Positions 8,904-18,910 are shown, numbered from the stretch's first letter. The stretch: DNA of 64,000 nt from Kordiimonas lipolytica (GCF_001550065.1 NZ_LRUB01000006.1:62001-126000); one strand, 5' to 3'. Notes: generated by a model not told the origin, from the letters alone. Made by a program: numbers and translations.

Positions 8904-10082
8904 CTAGATATAGGCGTAATCGCGTCCTTCACGGGATACGGAACGGCCGGCAGGGAAACGGATGACAGCCCGTGTGCCTACACCCGGCTGGCTTTCCAGT
9001 ATCAACCTACCGTCATGGGCTTCCGCAAAGGCTTTCACAAGGGGTAGCCCAAGCCCTGTGCCCTCATGCCGCCGAGAAAGACCGGCATCCCCCTGCACGA
9101 AGGGTTGCAGCACCAGTTCAAGCTGCTCCTCGTTCATACCGGGCCCGTTGTCCAGGACAACGATCTCTATACCGCCATCGTCCATGAGACGCTGAGAAAT
9201 TGTCACTTCCGCGCCGTCAGGCGAAAATTTGATCGCGTTAGACACCAGATTGATCAGCATCTGTTTTGTTACCTGCAAATCAGCAAACAGTTCGACGCCC
9301 AAATCCTCAGCATCAGCCCGGAGGGTGATCTTCTTATTTCGCGCAGCTGCTGTCATCATGCGCACCACCCGGTGGATAATTTCCTGCGGGGCTTCATAAT
9401 CTTCGCGCAGGGTGAAAGCGTTGGCCTCAACCTTGGTGAAGTCCAGGATCGAATTAATCACACCCAGAAGATGGGCCCCGCTTTCGCGGATATCAGAAAT
9501 ATAGCTCCAGACATTTTCAAGCGACCGCCCCCTGGCCTGCTCTGCCAGGATGAAATCGGCAAACCCGATCACTGCGTTCAAGGGTGTCCTGAGTTCATGG
9601 CTCATGTTGGCAAGAAACTGGCTACGGGAGCGGGTCGCCGCCTCGGCTTCAATCCGGGCTTCATCCAGGGCCTTCATGCGCCGTTCCGCCCGCTTCATGT
9701 GAAGTTGCAGCAGCGTGTGGGAGGTGCAGATCCCTTTATAGAGCCCCCCGGCTGTTACGATAAAACCTTCCTGCAGGGCATGGCGCTGATCGTCGATCAG
9801 CATGGCATAGAGGCTGTCGATTGAGACTTCATGATCAACCACCAGCGGGTTACGGTCCATCAGTTCCGATACCGGTCGCTTTTCATATAGGGGGCGCCCG
9901 AAGCGGTCCGCCAGTCGCACAAGAAACTCCGTCCGTTTCAAAAGCCCAATCGGCACACCACGACTTAGCACAGGGATGGCAACGAGATTTGGATCCGCTT
10001 GAAAGCGTTCAAACACTGCCCCACAATGGGCGTCCGGCGTCTCTGGATGCACCGGTGCCGAAATGAGGGTAATGTCATGCAT
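8904..10082 (-). CDS. Sensor histidine kinase with N-terminal CBS-like pair
   Basis: A 392-residue soluble kinase without membrane segments. The N-terminal 125 residues look like a tandem CBS module (PVLSRGVPIGLL ... ELMDRNPLVVD ... FIVTAGGLYKGICT), which in other proteins senses nucleotides or acts as a scaffold. A short coiled coil leads to the dimerisation and phosphorylation domain with SHELRTPLNA, so His162 is the phosphoacceptor. The ATPase domain has recognisable N, G1 (DNGPGMNEEQ) and G2 (GTGLGLPLVK) boxes. There is no receiver domain and no response-regulator gene beside it, so its partner must be encoded elsewhere. Confidence 0.85.
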   Translation of the reverse strand: MHDITLISAPVHPETPDAHCGAVFERFQADPNLVAIPVLSRGVPIGLLKRTEFLVRLADRFGRPLYEKRPVSELMDRNPLVVDHEVSIDSLYAMLIDDQRHALQEGFIVTAGGLYKGICTSHTLLQLHMKRAERRMKALDEARIEAEAATRSRSQFLANMSHELRTPLNAVIGFADFILAEQARGRSLENVWSYISDIRESGAHLLGVINSILDFTKVEANAFTLREDYEAPQEIIHRVVRMMTAAARNKKITLRADAEDLGVELFADLQVTKQMLINLVSNAIKFSPDGAEVTISQRLMDDGGIEIVVLDNGPGMNEEQLELVLQPFVQGDAGLSRRHEGTGLGLPLVKAFAEAHDGRLILESQPGVGTRAVIRFPAGRSVSREGRDYAYI

Positions 10083-10299
10083 GAATCTGCCTTTTTCTTT
10101 TGCTATTTCCTGCCCTTATCAGCAAGCGGCATGACGGTGTAATGACAGTTTCATTGCGACTTGAAGACATGGCGACAAGCCCCGTTCATCGGCCATTCAG
10201 CCCACTGGCGTAAAGTTGGAGGAATGCTGCCATTGCCATGAAAAGGCCCTGTTTCTGGCAAACAGTGCTATGGTGAGGAAATCCAGGAGTTCAGCCACC

Positions 10300-10923
10300 A
10301 TGACGATCAAAAACAAAAAACTGGCGCTTTTGCTGCCACTCGCGCTGACGGCGACAGCCTGCACCCAAAGCGTATCACCCCATACCTATGATTCCTATGC
10401 CGTGGGCGAGGCCCGGCGTGTGGAACGGGGCGTCATCGACAGCTATCGCTGGGTGGAAATCAGGAAATCAAACAGCGGTGTGGGCACTGCAGCTGGTGTC
10501 GGCATCGGCGCGGCCGCCGGGTCTACCGTGGGCGACAGCGGCGCTGAAAATGTCATCGGCGCCATCGGCGGCGCCTTACTCGGCGGCCTGATCGGCAGCA
10601 GCATCGACAAATCATCCAGCAAGACGTCCGGGTTTGAATATATCATCCGCACCGAAAGCGGGAACCTGATCACCGTCGTACAGGCCGACCGCCAGCCCTT
10701 CGCTGAAGGCACGCCTGTCATTATCGTATTTGGCGCAGACCGCACCCGCATTCGGCTTGACCATGCAGCATACGAAGAGCGCGAGCGGTACGGCAATTAC
10801 GAGCCGCAGGAAGAAGAATATGTGCCGCGCACCTACGAAAGCGACGGCCTGGAGGACTTTGAACCTGCAGAAGACGAGCCCGAAGAGGAAGAAGAAACTG
10901 ATCCAACTGGGCGAGTGCTCTGA
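10300..10923 (+). CDS. Glycine-zipper outer-membrane lipoprotein (SlyB-like)
   Basis: A 207-residue lipoprotein. The ATG at 10300 follows an aggag, and the signal peptide ends in LTATAC, a lipobox with the lipidated Cys near residue 20. The central region (about residues 65-100) is a glycine zipper of two short hydrophobic segments rich in GxxxG, as in SlyB/17-kDa-antigen proteins. A small beta-rich domain follows, and the C-terminus is strongly acidic (Glu/Asp/Pro). It is likely an envelope-stability lipoprotein of the outer membrane. It converges on a second glycine-zipper protein gene. Confidence 0.82.
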   Translation: MTIKNKKLALLLPLALTATACTQSVSPHTYDSYAVGEARRVERGVIDSYRWVEIRKSNSGVGTAAGVGIGAAAGSTVGDSGAENVIGAIGGALLGGLIGSSIDKSSSKTSGFEYIIRTESGNLITVVQADRQPFAEGTPVIIVFGADRTRIRLDHAAYEERERYGNYEPQEEEYVPRTYESDGLEDFEPAEDEPEEEEETDPTGRVL

Positions 10924-10953
10924 TCAACGCGTGACACAAATGATTGGAGAATG

Positions 10954-10980
10954 AAGGCGGCTGATGCCGCCTTTTTATTT
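10954..10980 (+). terminator. Rho-independent terminator
   Basis: An 8-bp stem (aaggcggc / gccgcctt) with a tgat loop and a following T run lies 30 bases after the lipoprotein stop codon. Confidence 0.85.
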
Positions 10981-11083
10981 GCCCCTTTTGACATTGCTGG
11001 CGCGCCAAACAAAAAGATAAAGGCCGCTGATCCAAAGACCAGCAGCCCTGATTGTTTCACTAAATTCCATTCAGGATCAGGCT

Positions 11084-12382
11084 TTAGTCGTCATACTCAT
11101 ATTCGACTTCCCACTTGCGGCAGACATATTCACCGTGGCGGTAGGCATATTCAATGCACTTCCGCACTTCGCGCGGCGGACTGTAAACCTCGTCCTCAAG
11201 CGAGTAACGGTTCGGGTCTCGGCCCTGATACCCAGGGTCATAATCATAGGAGTCATAGGACCGGCTGGACGTACCACTGTCACTTGTCGCCGCGTTGCCA
11301 ATGGCCATCCCGACGAGGGAACCAATGATAATCCCGGCAGAGCGGTTGTGCCCGCCATCGATCTCAGACCCCAGGATACCGCCAATCACACCGCCAAGGA
11401 TGGTGCCGGCGACATTGTCTGATCCGCCACCATAATAGCCCACGGAATAGCGCGTATCATAGTGATAGTCGAAGCCTGGGCAGTATCCACCATAGTGATA
11501 GTGGTGGTGGTGGTCATGCCACAGCCAGGTGGCGTGGGTGTGCCAGTATCCGGAATAATAGGGCCAGTGGCCGAAGTAATAATAGCTGGTGTAGCTGGGC
11601 ACCCCGAACCACCAGTTATGATAGCTGTGGCGATAACCCTTCCGGTACCCTTTCCAATAGCCATAGCTATAGTCTCGCCCGTACCTGCGATCCCAATAAC
11701 GGTCACGGTCGCGCGAGCGGTCACGCCACCAGGTGCTGCTGCGCTGGTGATCCCGTCCGCGGTGTTGGTCGCGCCAGTTTTCACGGCTGTCATAGCTGCG
11801 GCGTTCACGGTCAGCCTCCGCGCGCGTCCGGCGTTCGTCACGTAATGCACGGCGCGCGCCATCATCATGGACAGTACGGCGCCCCCTTGCATCGTCCCGG
11901 CGGGAACGCTCGCGGTTTGTCTGATTACGAGCCCTCTCGTCACGGGATCTTTGGTCACGCGCGCGCTCGTCGCGTGTCCTCTGATTGCGATTAGCCTGTT
12001 CGCGACTATTCTGGAGACGATAGGTCTGACGGCTGGGCTGCTGATCCTGGCGCACTTCTCGTGGCACACGAACATTCCTTGGTGCCGTAGCTTCAGTCCG
12101 AACCTGCCTTGGGGCTGTGGCCTCAGTCCGGGCTTGCCGTGGAGCCGGTTGCTCGGTGCGCGGCGGCCTTGGGGCCGGCTGCTGCCTTGGGGCACGTCGC
12201 TCTGTCCGCGTCTGTCTTGGCGCCCGCTGTCTTGCCTCGCGGCGCTGCTCCGCCGCGGCTTCACGCCGGTATTCAGCACGGCGGTCTTTCTTGTCATCAG
12301 CAGAAGCTTCAAGGGATGGCAAGGCAAGCATTGTTGTCGCCATCAATACCGGGGCCCAGAGTTTCAGGGATGTCATTTGCAT
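11084..12382 (-). CDS. Exported Arg-rich and Tyr/His/Trp-rich glycine-zipper protein
   Basis: A 432-residue envelope protein of unknown function. The start is one of two adjacent ATGs after aaaggagg; 12382 has the better spacing. A signal peptide ends near EASA. Then come about 180 residues dominated by Arg, Gln, Pro and Asp, with imperfect tandem units of the form APRQxRTE and RDERARDQ. A segment of about 100 residues very rich in Tyr, Trp, His and Gly follows, then a glycine zipper (GTILGGVIGGILG ... GSLVGMAIG), and a short acidic tail with two Cys. The zipper suggests outer-membrane association. Charge and composition suggest binding to polyanions, but this is inference. Confidence 0.78.
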   Translation of the reverse strand: MQMTSLKLWAPVLMATTMLALPSLEASADDKKDRRAEYRREAAAEQRREARQRAPRQTRTERRAPRQQPAPRPPRTEQPAPRQARTEATAPRQVRTEATAPRNVRVPREVRQDQQPSRQTYRLQNSREQANRNQRTRDERARDQRSRDERARNQTNRERSRRDDARGRRTVHDDGARRALRDERRTRAEADRERRSYDSRENWRDQHRGRDHQRSSTWWRDRSRDRDRYWDRRYGRDYSYGYWKGYRKGYRHSYHNWWFGVPSYTSYYYFGHWPYYSGYWHTHATWLWHDHHHHYHYGGYCPGFDYHYDTRYSVGYYGGGSDNVAGTILGGVIGGILGSEIDGGHNRSAGIIIGSLVGMAIGNAATSDSGTSSRSYDSYDYDPGYQGRDPNRYSLEDEVYSPPREVRKCIEYAYRHGEYVCRKWEVEYEYDD

Positions 12383-12574
12383 CATGCCCTCCTTTAATCC
12401 TGTGCCTGAGAATACGGCCGGTAAACTGAACGGGGCATGAACCTTTGTTTGGCAATAAAGACAGGTGAACCGTCCCCGCAATTGCGTGCTGCAATATTGA
12501 CAGCTTCAGCAGTCTCTCTTGTTCCGGTGGCAGAATTGAGGCATCCCCCCTGCCTGCAATAAAGCCTATTCTGC

Positions 12575-12610
12575 AAAAGAAAAACCACCGGCCAGGCTGA
12601 CCGGTGGTTT
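12575..12610 (-). terminator. Terminator of the gatCAB operon
   Basis: On the minus strand an 11-bp nearly perfect stem (aaccaccggtc / ggccggtggtt) is followed by tttcttt. It lies just past the gatB stop codon. Confidence 0.85.
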
Positions 12611-12636
12611 CCAAAATCATTAGAGGATGGCTTTAC

Positions 12637-14124
12637 TTAGCCGTCCAGCTTTGGCTTCAGAAGCTGGTTGACCATGCCCGGGTTGGCCTTGCCGCCGGTG
12701 GCTTTCATCACCTGGCCAACGAAGAAGCCGATCAGCTTGTCCTTGCCCGCGCGGTACTGCTCCAGCTGGGCAGGGTTGGCCGCAATCACCTCGTCGATGA
12801 TCTTTTCAATCTCGCCAGTGTCCGATACCTGCTTGAGGCCTTTTTCCTCAACGATGACTTCCGCGTCCTTGCCAGTTTCAAACATGATCTCGAACACATC
12901 CTTGGCGATCCGGCCCGAAATCGTACCGTCTTCAACCAGCGCCAAAAGGTCGGCGCCCTGTTTGGCGGATACCGGGCTTTCGCTGACGGACTTGCTTGCC
13001 TTGTTCAAGGCACCGAACAGGTCACCCATCACCCAGTTGGACGCCTTTGCGGCCAGTTTCTGGGATGGCTTGCCGGTTTTCGCGGCAAGGGCCGAAAGCA
13101 GGTCTTCGAAATAGTCACAGGACTCTTTCTCGCCCACCAGTACGCTGGCGTTATAGTCAGACACACCCAATTCTTCGACAAAACGGGCTTTCTTCTCGTC
13201 CGGTAGTTCCGGCAGGCTTTCACGTGCTGCGTCAATAAAGGCATCGTCGAATTCAACCGGCAGAAGGTCTGGATCCGGGAAGTAGCGATAATCGTGCGCT
13301 TCTTCCTTGGATCGCATGGACCGCGTCTCGCCCTTCGATGGGTCAAACAGACGCGTTTCCTGGTCGATGGTGCCGCCGTCCTCGATGATGTCCACCTGGC
13401 GCTGCGCTTCATATTCGATCGCCTGACGCACGAAACGGATGGAGTTCACGTTTTTGATCTCGCAGCGCGTGCCCAGTGGGTCACCCGGCTTGCGCACGGA
13501 TACGTTCACGTCGGCGCGCATGCTGCCCTGCTCCATGTTACCGTCACAGGTACCGATATAGCGCAGGATGGTGCGCAGTTTGGTCAGGTACGCACCGGCT
13601 TCTTCCGGGCTTGACATATCAGGCTTGGAAACGATCTCCATCAGCGCCACGCCAGACCGGTTCAGGTCAACGTATGTCATCTGCGGATGCTGGTCGTGCA
13701 TTGACTTGCCCGCATCCTGCTCAAGGTGGATGCGCTCAACACCGATATCTTTTGTCTTGCCGTCACCAAGGTCGATCGTGATCGTGCCTTCACCCACAAT
13801 CGGGTGCTTGAACTGGCTGATCTGATAACCTTGTGGCAGATCGGCATAGAAATAGTTCTTGCGGTCAAACACCGAACGCTTGTTGATCTGGGCACCGAGC
13901 GCCAGACCAGTACGCACCGCCTGGCGGATACATTCGGCGTTGATCGTGGGGAGCATGCCCGGCATGGCCGCATCAACAAGCGACACCTGCGCGTTAGGCT
14001 CTGCACCAAATTCGGTTGAAGCACCAGAAAACAGCTTGGCGTTGGAGATAACCTGGGCGTGCACCTCAAGACCGAGGACAACTTCCCAATCACCAGTGGC
14101 GCCTTGAATACGATAGTTGCTCAT
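12637..14124 (-). CDS. gatB: Aspartyl/glutamyl-tRNA amidotransferase subunit B
   Basis: The GatB subunit activates the carboxyl group of misacylated Glu-tRNA(Gln) or Asp-tRNA(Asn), which the GatCAB complex amidates with ammonia from glutamine. The 495-residue length is typical. The N-terminus has the [12 protein letters not shown] signature, then PxGYQISQ, and the C-terminal YqeY-like helical tail is intact. The start MSNYRI was chosen because ggaggt, which overlaps the end of gatA, lies eight bases upstream. It is the last gene of gatC-gatA-gatB, five bases after gatA. Confidence 0.96.
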   Translation of the reverse strand: MSNYRIQGATGDWEVVLGLEVHAQVISNAKLFSGASTEFGAEPNAQVSLVDAAMPGMLPTINAECIRQAVRTGLALGAQINKRSVFDRKNYFYADLPQGYQISQFKHPIVGEGTITIDLGDGKTKDIGVERIHLEQDAGKSMHDQHPQMTYVDLNRSGVALMEIVSKPDMSSPEEAGAYLTKLRTILRYIGTCDGNMEQGSMRADVNVSVRKPGDPLGTRCEIKNVNSIRFVRQAIEYEAQRQVDIIEDGGTIDQETRLFDPSKGETRSMRSKEEAHDYRYFPDPDLLPVEFDDAFIDAARESLPELPDEKKARFVEELGVSDYNASVLVGEKESCDYFEDLLSALAAKTGKPSQKLAAKASNWVMGDLFGALNKASKSVSESPVSAKQGADLLALVEDGTISGRIAKDVFEIMFETGKDAEVIVEEKGLKQVSDTGEIEKIIDEVIAANPAQLEQYRAGKDKLIGFFVGQVMKATGGKANPGMVNQLLKPKLDG

Positions 14125-14129
14125 GACGC

Positions 14130-15605
14130 TTACCTCCACCACTCTGCGGGTTTGGCCGTAAAGTTCGCGGCCTCTTCCATAACACCAGATACTTTGAACA
14201 CGGTTTCCTCATCCCACGGCTTGCCAAGGATCTGCAGGCCAAGCGGCAGACCGTTTGCATCAAGCCCAACCGGCACGCTGGAGCCAGGCAGGCCCGCAAG
14301 CGACGCCGGTACGGTGAATACGTCATTCAGGTACATGGCGATCGGGTCGTCGGATTTTTCACCCGGCGCAAACGCGGCCGATGGCGCCGTTGGCGTCAGG
14401 ATCGCGTCAACTTTTTCAAACGCCATCTTGAAGTCGTTGGCGATCAGTTGACGAACCTTCTGGGCCTTCAGGTAATAAGCGTCATAGTAACCGGCTGACA
14501 GCACATAGGTGCCGATCATGATCCGGCGCTTAACCTCGTCACCGAAGCCCGCAGCACGGGTTGCTTCATACATGTCAACAAGGCCACCGCCTTCAACCGT
14601 TTCCCTAAGGCCGTAGCGAACACCGTCATAGCGCGCCAGGTTCGAGGAAGCCTCGGCCGGCGCCACGATATAATAGGTTGGCAGCGCGTATTTGGTATGC
14701 GGCAAGTTGATGTCGACGATTTCCGCACCCGCGGCTTTCATCCACTCAATCCCCTGGTGCCACAGCGCCTCAATTTCGCCCGGCATGCCGGCAAGATGAT
14801 ATTCCTGCGGGATACCGATCTTCATGCCGCGGATATCGCCAGTGAGCGCCGCTTCAAAGTTCGGCACAGGGATATCAACGCTGGTGCTGTCCTTGGTGTC
14901 GAAACCGGAAATGCTTTCCATCATGATCGCGCCGTCACGCACGGTGCGGGTGATGGTACCAGCCTGATCAAGCGAACTTGCGAACGCTACCATGCCGTAA
15001 CGACTGCAGCGGCCATAGGTTGGCTTGAAACCGAATGTACCGGTGAAGGACGCTGGCTGGCGGATCGAACCACCAGTATCGGAAGCCGTTGCCCCCATCG
15101 CGGCAAAACCAGCCACAGACGCCACAGAACCGCCTGAGGAACCACCCGGAACCGTATCGGTATCACCGCGGCGCCATGGGTTTTTCACAGGGCCATAGAA
15201 GCTTGTCTCGTTCGACGAGCCCATGGCGAATTCGTCCATGTTCAGCTTGCCAAGCATTACTGCGCCATCGTCCCACAGATTTTGGGTGACGGTGCTTTCA
15301 TACTCAGGCTTGAAGCCATCCAGAATGTGGGAACACGCCTGTGTGTGCACACCTTTGGTGGCGAACAGGTCCTTGATGCCCACAGGAATGCCGGTCATGC
15401 CCTTCTGCTCACCCGCCCCAATCTTGGCGTCAGCCTTGTCGGCTTGCTCCAGCGCCAGCTCAGGCGTCTTGGCGATATAGGCATTGAGCGCGTCAGCAGC
15501 CTCAACGGAGGCGATATGCGCTTCCGTCAGTTCGCGGGACGTGATGTCGCCCTTTTTCAAAAGGTCGCGAGCTTCCGCGATAGTCAGTTTCGTGAGATCC
15601 GTCAT
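14130..15605 (-). CDS. gatA: Aspartyl/glutamyl-tRNA amidotransferase subunit A
   Basis: The amidase-signature subunit of GatCAB hydrolyses glutamine to supply ammonia for transamidation of charged tRNA. The 491-residue protein carries the amidase signature: Lys in GIKDLF, then the Ser-rich [12 protein letters not shown] and [10 protein letters not shown] containing the catalytic Ser pair. Presence of the complex implies that this organism charges tRNA-Gln and/or tRNA-Asn by the indirect route, as is common in Alphaproteobacteria. It lies nine bases downstream of gatC. Confidence 0.97.
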   Translation of the reverse strand: MTDLTKLTIAEARDLLKKGDITSRELTEAHIASVEAADALNAYIAKTPELALEQADKADAKIGAGEQKGMTGIPVGIKDLFATKGVHTQACSHILDGFKPEYESTVTQNLWDDGAVMLGKLNMDEFAMGSSNETSFYGPVKNPWRRGDTDTVPGGSSGGSVASVAGFAAMGATASDTGGSIRQPASFTGTFGFKPTYGRCSRYGMVAFASSLDQAGTITRTVRDGAIMMESISGFDTKDSTSVDIPVPNFEAALTGDIRGMKIGIPQEYHLAGMPGEIEALWHQGIEWMKAAGAEIVDINLPHTKYALPTYYIVAPAEASSNLARYDGVRYGLRETVEGGGLVDMYEATRAAGFGDEVKRRIMIGTYVLSAGYYDAYYLKAQKVRQLIANDFKMAFEKVDAILTPTAPSAAFAPGEKSDDPIAMYLNDVFTVPASLAGLPGSSVPVGLDANGLPLGLQILGKPWDEETVFKVSGVMEEAANFTAKPAEWWR

Positions 15606-15614
15606 GGCCGCCCC

Positions 15615-15905
15615 CTACTCGATTACTTTTGGCACGGCAAAGAAGCCATACTCGGCGTTCGGCGCATTCTTGAGAACGCTTTCCTGCTTGTCGCCATCAG
15701 ACACTTCGTCCTGGCGCCAACGCAGCTTCGCGTCCACCACGCTTGACATCGGCTGGATGTCGTCCGTGTTGACCTCGTCAAGCTGCTCTACCCACCCGAG
15801 GATGTTGTTAAGCTCGCCCGCCAGGGGCTCAAGCTTGTCTTCCTCAATTTTGATGCGCGCAAGCCGCGCAATTTTGGCAACGGTTGCCTTATCAATATTC
15901 GACAT
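15615..15905 (-). CDS. gatC: Aspartyl/glutamyl-tRNA amidotransferase subunit C
   Basis: A 96-residue stabilising subunit that holds GatA and GatB together. The sequence shows the family pattern, with VAKIARLARI near the start, LNNILGWVEQL in the middle and FFAVPKVIE at the end. It is the first gene of the gatCAB operon. Its ATG follows a weak gga seven bases upstream. The 140 bases upstream should hold the operon promoter; I could not fix its -35 and -10 boxes with confidence. Confidence 0.95.
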   Translation of the reverse strand: MSNIDKATVAKIARLARIKIEEDKLEPLAGELNNILGWVEQLDEVNTDDIQPMSSVVDAKLRWRQDEVSDGDKQESVLKNAPNAEYGFFAVPKVIE

Positions 15906-16045
15906 GAAAATTCCTATGATACTAGCCAGGAAAATGCGTGAAATCAGCGCGGAACTTAACGCCTGACAACCCTGTGAGCAAGGGCTTATCCGCCCGCGCG
16001 TGCAGATTCTGATGTGAGAGGCTTCAAGAGGTCACACCGCAACCG

Positions 16046-16639
16046 CTAATCGAGCGGATCAAGCCGCACGTAAGACATGAAGCGATTGACCGTCTCACCG
16101 TCTTCCGACAGCGGCACATAAAGGATATGCAGCCGCACCGGCGGATCCACTTTCCGCTCCTCACTGACTCCAATCACTGGCGTCTTGATCTCCACCGCAT
16201 GCTGCATGGAAGCGATCACCCGGTCGGCCACGTCGGGCTGGTGAACTTCGCGCACCCGCTGGTGTGTGATTTCGCTGTAAGCCCCTGCAACAGCGCTGCC
16301 ATGCAAGGTTACACGCGCATCCGCCATCCTGCCGTCGCCGCCCCAGATGGGCTCCACGAGCGATATCCAGGGCAGATAGGCCTTGAGTGCGGCTGGAGAG
16401 ACATCTTTTTTCTGGTTGAAAGCACGCGCACCTCTGCAAGAGGCGAAATGCTTCAAGATGCTTGAGAAATCATCGCCAAACACGGGCGCATCCGCAGCCG
16501 GGTAGAGAAAATAATCTCCGTTCCCATATCCGTCTTTGCTGCCAATCCGGTCTGTGGTTGAATCAAAAGAAGATATTTTACCCTCCTGAAACCCGCTGAT
16601 CAGGCCAGCAGGCCCCATAAAAATGCCCAAATTGGCCAT
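16046..16639 (-). CDS. PAS_5-type (alphaproteobacterial PAS-like) protein
   Basis: A roughly 197-residue soluble protein. The central segment with LKAYLPWISLVEPIW followed by DARVTLHGSAVA is what I know from PAS_5 proteins, a group largely confined to Alphaproteobacteria with no established ligand. The C-terminus (RLHILYVPLSEDG) also fits. The start is uncertain: ATGs occur at 16639 and 16618, and a TTG at 16681, none with a good ribosome-binding site. It is transcribed away from the GNAT gene at 16749. Confidence 0.7.
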   Translation of the reverse strand: MANLGIFMGPAGLISGFQEGKISSFDSTTDRIGSKDGYGNGDYFLYPAADAPVFGDDFSSILKHFASCRGARAFNQKKDVSPAALKAYLPWISLVEPIWGGDGRMADARVTLHGSAVAGAYSEITHQRVREVHQPDVADRVIASMQHAVEIKTPVIGVSEERKVDPPVRLHILYVPLSEDGETVNRFMSYVRLDPLD

Positions 16640-16748
16640 TTCTTGCAATAAGCCTTTTGCCTGCAATGCCGAAAACCTCAAAATTCGGCTTGCATTCCCC
16701 CCCTCAACGCGCCCAAATCAGCAGATAACCGCAGTTGGGAACACAAGA

Positions 16749-17297
16749 TTGAGCGACCAGATCACCATACGCGAAGCGCGCCTGTCCGATGCAGGGCCGC
16801 TCAATGGTTACATCCGGCAGACCTATGCCAGCGCCAATCATCTGATTACGCGCGCGACTGAATTTCGCGCGGGCAGTTGGAAACAGCGTTTCTGGATCGC
16901 CCGGAAACAGACCAACCCGTTTGAGGTCTGCTTGGTCGCAACGTCCGAAGGCGATATTGTCGGCATGCTGGACAGCTGGACAGACCGTAGAAAAAGGGTG
17001 CGGCACACCACAGGCTTCGCCATGAGCGTGGCAGAAAACTGGCGCGGTCGCGGCATCGGCAAAAAACTGCTTTTGCATTTCATCGATTGGGTGCAAATAC
17101 ATGAAGTACTTGAGCGGATCGAACTGCATGTCCATAGCGACAACAAGGCTGCGATCGCGCTTTACCAGGCCGTTGGTTTTGAACAGGAAGGCGTCAGGAA
17201 AGATGCCGTCCGGTATGAAGACGGCCGTATCGTTGACGACCATATCATGGCTTTGTGGCCTGGGCGGTCCAATAGACCAGAAATACCAAGGGGGTAA
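16749..17297 (+). CDS. GNAT-family N-acetyltransferase
   Basis: A 182-residue acetyl-CoA-dependent acetyltransferase. The acetyl-CoA loop is visible as RGRGIGKKLL, and the C-terminal ALYQAVGFEQEG is typical of RimI/RimL-like members. The TTG at 16749 gives a protein starting right before the first GNAT strand, and ggga lies eight bases upstream; earlier in-frame ATGs would overlap the divergent PAS_5 gene. Six bases separate it from the DUF3089 gene, so the two are probably co-transcribed. The substrate is unknown. Confidence 0.8.
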   Translation: MSDQITIREARLSDAGPLNGYIRQTYASANHLITRATEFRAGSWKQRFWIARKQTNPFEVCLVATSEGDIVGMLDSWTDRRKRVRHTTGFAMSVAENWRGRGIGKKLLLHFIDWVQIHEVLERIELHVHSDNKAAIALYQAVGFEQEGVRKDAVRYEDGRIVDDHIMALWPGRSNRPEIPRG

Positions 17298-17303
17298 GCC
17301 ATC

Positions 17304-18455
17304 ATGGCAAAGCATAAAACCGCACCGGCAGCCAAATTTCTGCTCGCGATAGCCGTTGTGATCATTCTGATCCTGATTGGCGGCATTATCCTGAACCAGA
17401 ATCAGGCTGCCATGATGAAGGTCGCGTTTGTGCCGTCTCATGAAATCGCATCCGAGGAGCCAACGCCGGCGCCCGACTATACGACAGAAGAGGCCTGGGC
17501 TGCCCTGCCCGGCAAAACATCGCCCGCGCAAATGATGCCTGAAGGCATTATACGGACTGCCATGGTGCCGGAAGTGGATGTCTTCTACATCCACCCAACC
17601 ACGTATCTGAACAAGGAGCGCTGGAACGCGCCTTTTGACGGCGACGAAAAAACCATGCGCTGGACGGACAATTTCGCCCTCCGCTATCAGGCCAGCGCCT
17701 TCAACCTGGCTGGCCAGGTTTACGCCCCACACTACCGCCAGGCTACCTTCGGCGCTTTCCTTGACGACAGCGGCCAGGGTGTTCAGGCAATGCTGAACGC
17801 ACATGCCGACGTGCTCGCAGCTTTTGACAATTACATCACCACAAAAAACAAGGGACGCCCCTTTATTATCGTCGGCCACAGCCAAGGAGCCTTGCACGCC
17901 CTTCTCTTGTTGGGCGAACGGGTTGCGCCGACGAACCTGCGCGACCTTATGGTTGCCGCCTATATCATCGGCTGGCCGGTCAGCCACGAGGGCGATCTGG
18001 CGGTTCTGCCGGGCATTGACGCCTGCGAGGGCAAGACCGATACAGGCTGCGTTGTCTCGTTCCAGAGCTTCGACAAGGACGGCGACGCAAGCCCGCTTCT
18101 GAAAGTTGTGGCCGCAACGCCGGGCCTGAACGGCAAACTGCGCGCGGGCACCAAGATGCTGTGTACCAACCCGCTGAGCTGGGAGGTGGACGGCACAACC
18201 ACAAAGGCGGCGAACCTGGGTGCGATTGAACTGTTGCCGGAAGCGGGCCCGATTTCGGCCCCGATCCCGTCCCTCACGGGTGCCCGCTGCGGCAAAGACG
18301 GCGTACTTTACCTGACCCGCCCACCGCAGGGCTCCTGGAGCGAATACCAGATGGCGGGCGGCAACTATCACGCCTATGATATTAATCTGTTCTATATGAA
18401 CATTCGCCAGAATGCCGCCGAACGCGCCAGCGCTTGGCTGGAGAAAAACCGGTGA
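17304..18455 (+). CDS. Membrane-anchored DUF3089 alpha/beta-hydrolase
   Basis: A 383-residue alpha/beta-hydrolase fold protein with an N-terminal membrane anchor (about residues 12-30). The nucleophile elbow is GHSQG with Ser193. The preceding DVFYIHPTTYLN and the ALRYQASAFN region are typical of DUF3089. It probably acts on the periplasmic side of the inner membrane as an esterase-like enzyme of unknown substrate. Its stop codon overlaps the GTG start of ruvX by four bases, so the genes are translationally coupled. Confidence 0.83.
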   Translation: MAKHKTAPAAKFLLAIAVVIILILIGGIILNQNQAAMMKVAFVPSHEIASEEPTPAPDYTTEEAWAALPGKTSPAQMMPEGIIRTAMVPEVDVFYIHPTTYLNKERWNAPFDGDEKTMRWTDNFALRYQASAFNLAGQVYAPHYRQATFGAFLDDSGQGVQAMLNAHADVLAAFDNYITTKNKGRPFIIVGHSQGALHALLLLGERVAPTNLRDLMVAAYIIGWPVSHEGDLAVLPGIDACEGKTDTGCVVSFQSFDKDGDASPLLKVVAATPGLNGKLRAGTKMLCTNPLSWEVDGTTTKAANLGAIELLPEAGPISAPIPSLTGARCGKDGVLYLTRPPQGSWSEYQMAGGNYHAYDINLFYMNIRQNAAERASAWLEKNR

Positions 18456-18910
18456 GCCATCAGGTTTCCATCACGGAAATGAAAGGCCGGCTGAAACCAC
18501 GCCAGCGCCTTCTGGGCATGGACCCTGGAACTAAAACCATTGGCCTTGCGCTTTCGGACACCACGCTGATGATCGCAACGCCGATGGAAATCATCAGGCG
18601 CAAACGCTTCAAGGATGACGTAGCCCGCATCCAGCAGATTGTTGAAGAACAGAATGTCGGCGGCTTCGTGATTGGCTGGCCCGTGAATATGGACGGCAGC
18701 GAAGGACCGCGCTGCCAGTCGGTCCGCGCTTTTTCCGAAAATCTCGCCAAATTTTTTGACCTGCCGCAAACGCTGTGGGACGAACGCCTGTCTACAAGCG
18801 CCGTTGAACGCACGCTCCTGGAAGCAGACAGCAGCCGCGCCAAGCGCAAGGATGTGATCGACAAGATGGCCGCAGCCTATATCCTCCAGGGGGCCCTGCA
18901 TGCGATTTGA
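18452..18910 (+). CDS. ruvX: Putative pre-16S rRNA nuclease / Holliday junction resolvase-like YqgF
   Basis: A 152-residue RNase H-fold protein of the YqgF/RuvX family, implicated in 16S rRNA maturation and in Holliday junction resolution. The sequence shows LLGMDPGTKTIGLALSD with the first catalytic Asp, the GWPVNMDGSEG loop, and the C-terminal DERLST plus KRKDVIDKMAA acidic positions. The GTG start overlaps the stop of the preceding gene. The next GNAT gene overlaps its 3' end by 11 bases. Close linkage to pyrB is common in Alphaproteobacteria. Confidence 0.93.
   Translation: MSHQVSITEMKGRLKPRQRLLGMDPGTKTIGLALSDTTLMIATPMEIIRRKRFKDDVARIQQIVEEQNVGGFVIGWPVNMDGSEGPRCQSVRAFSENLAKFFDLPQTLWDERLSTSAVERTLLEADSSRAKRKDVIDKMAAAYILQGALHAI

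Noticed and set aside
11386..12327. Frames overlapping the Arg-rich protein gene in other phases
   Set aside because: Low-complexity sequence opens several frames on both strands. Only the one with signal peptide, ribosome-binding site and glycine zipper is supported.
16704..18371. 555-codon minus-strand frame opposite the GNAT and DUF3089 genes
   Set aside because: It spans two real genes in antisense and shows no domain.
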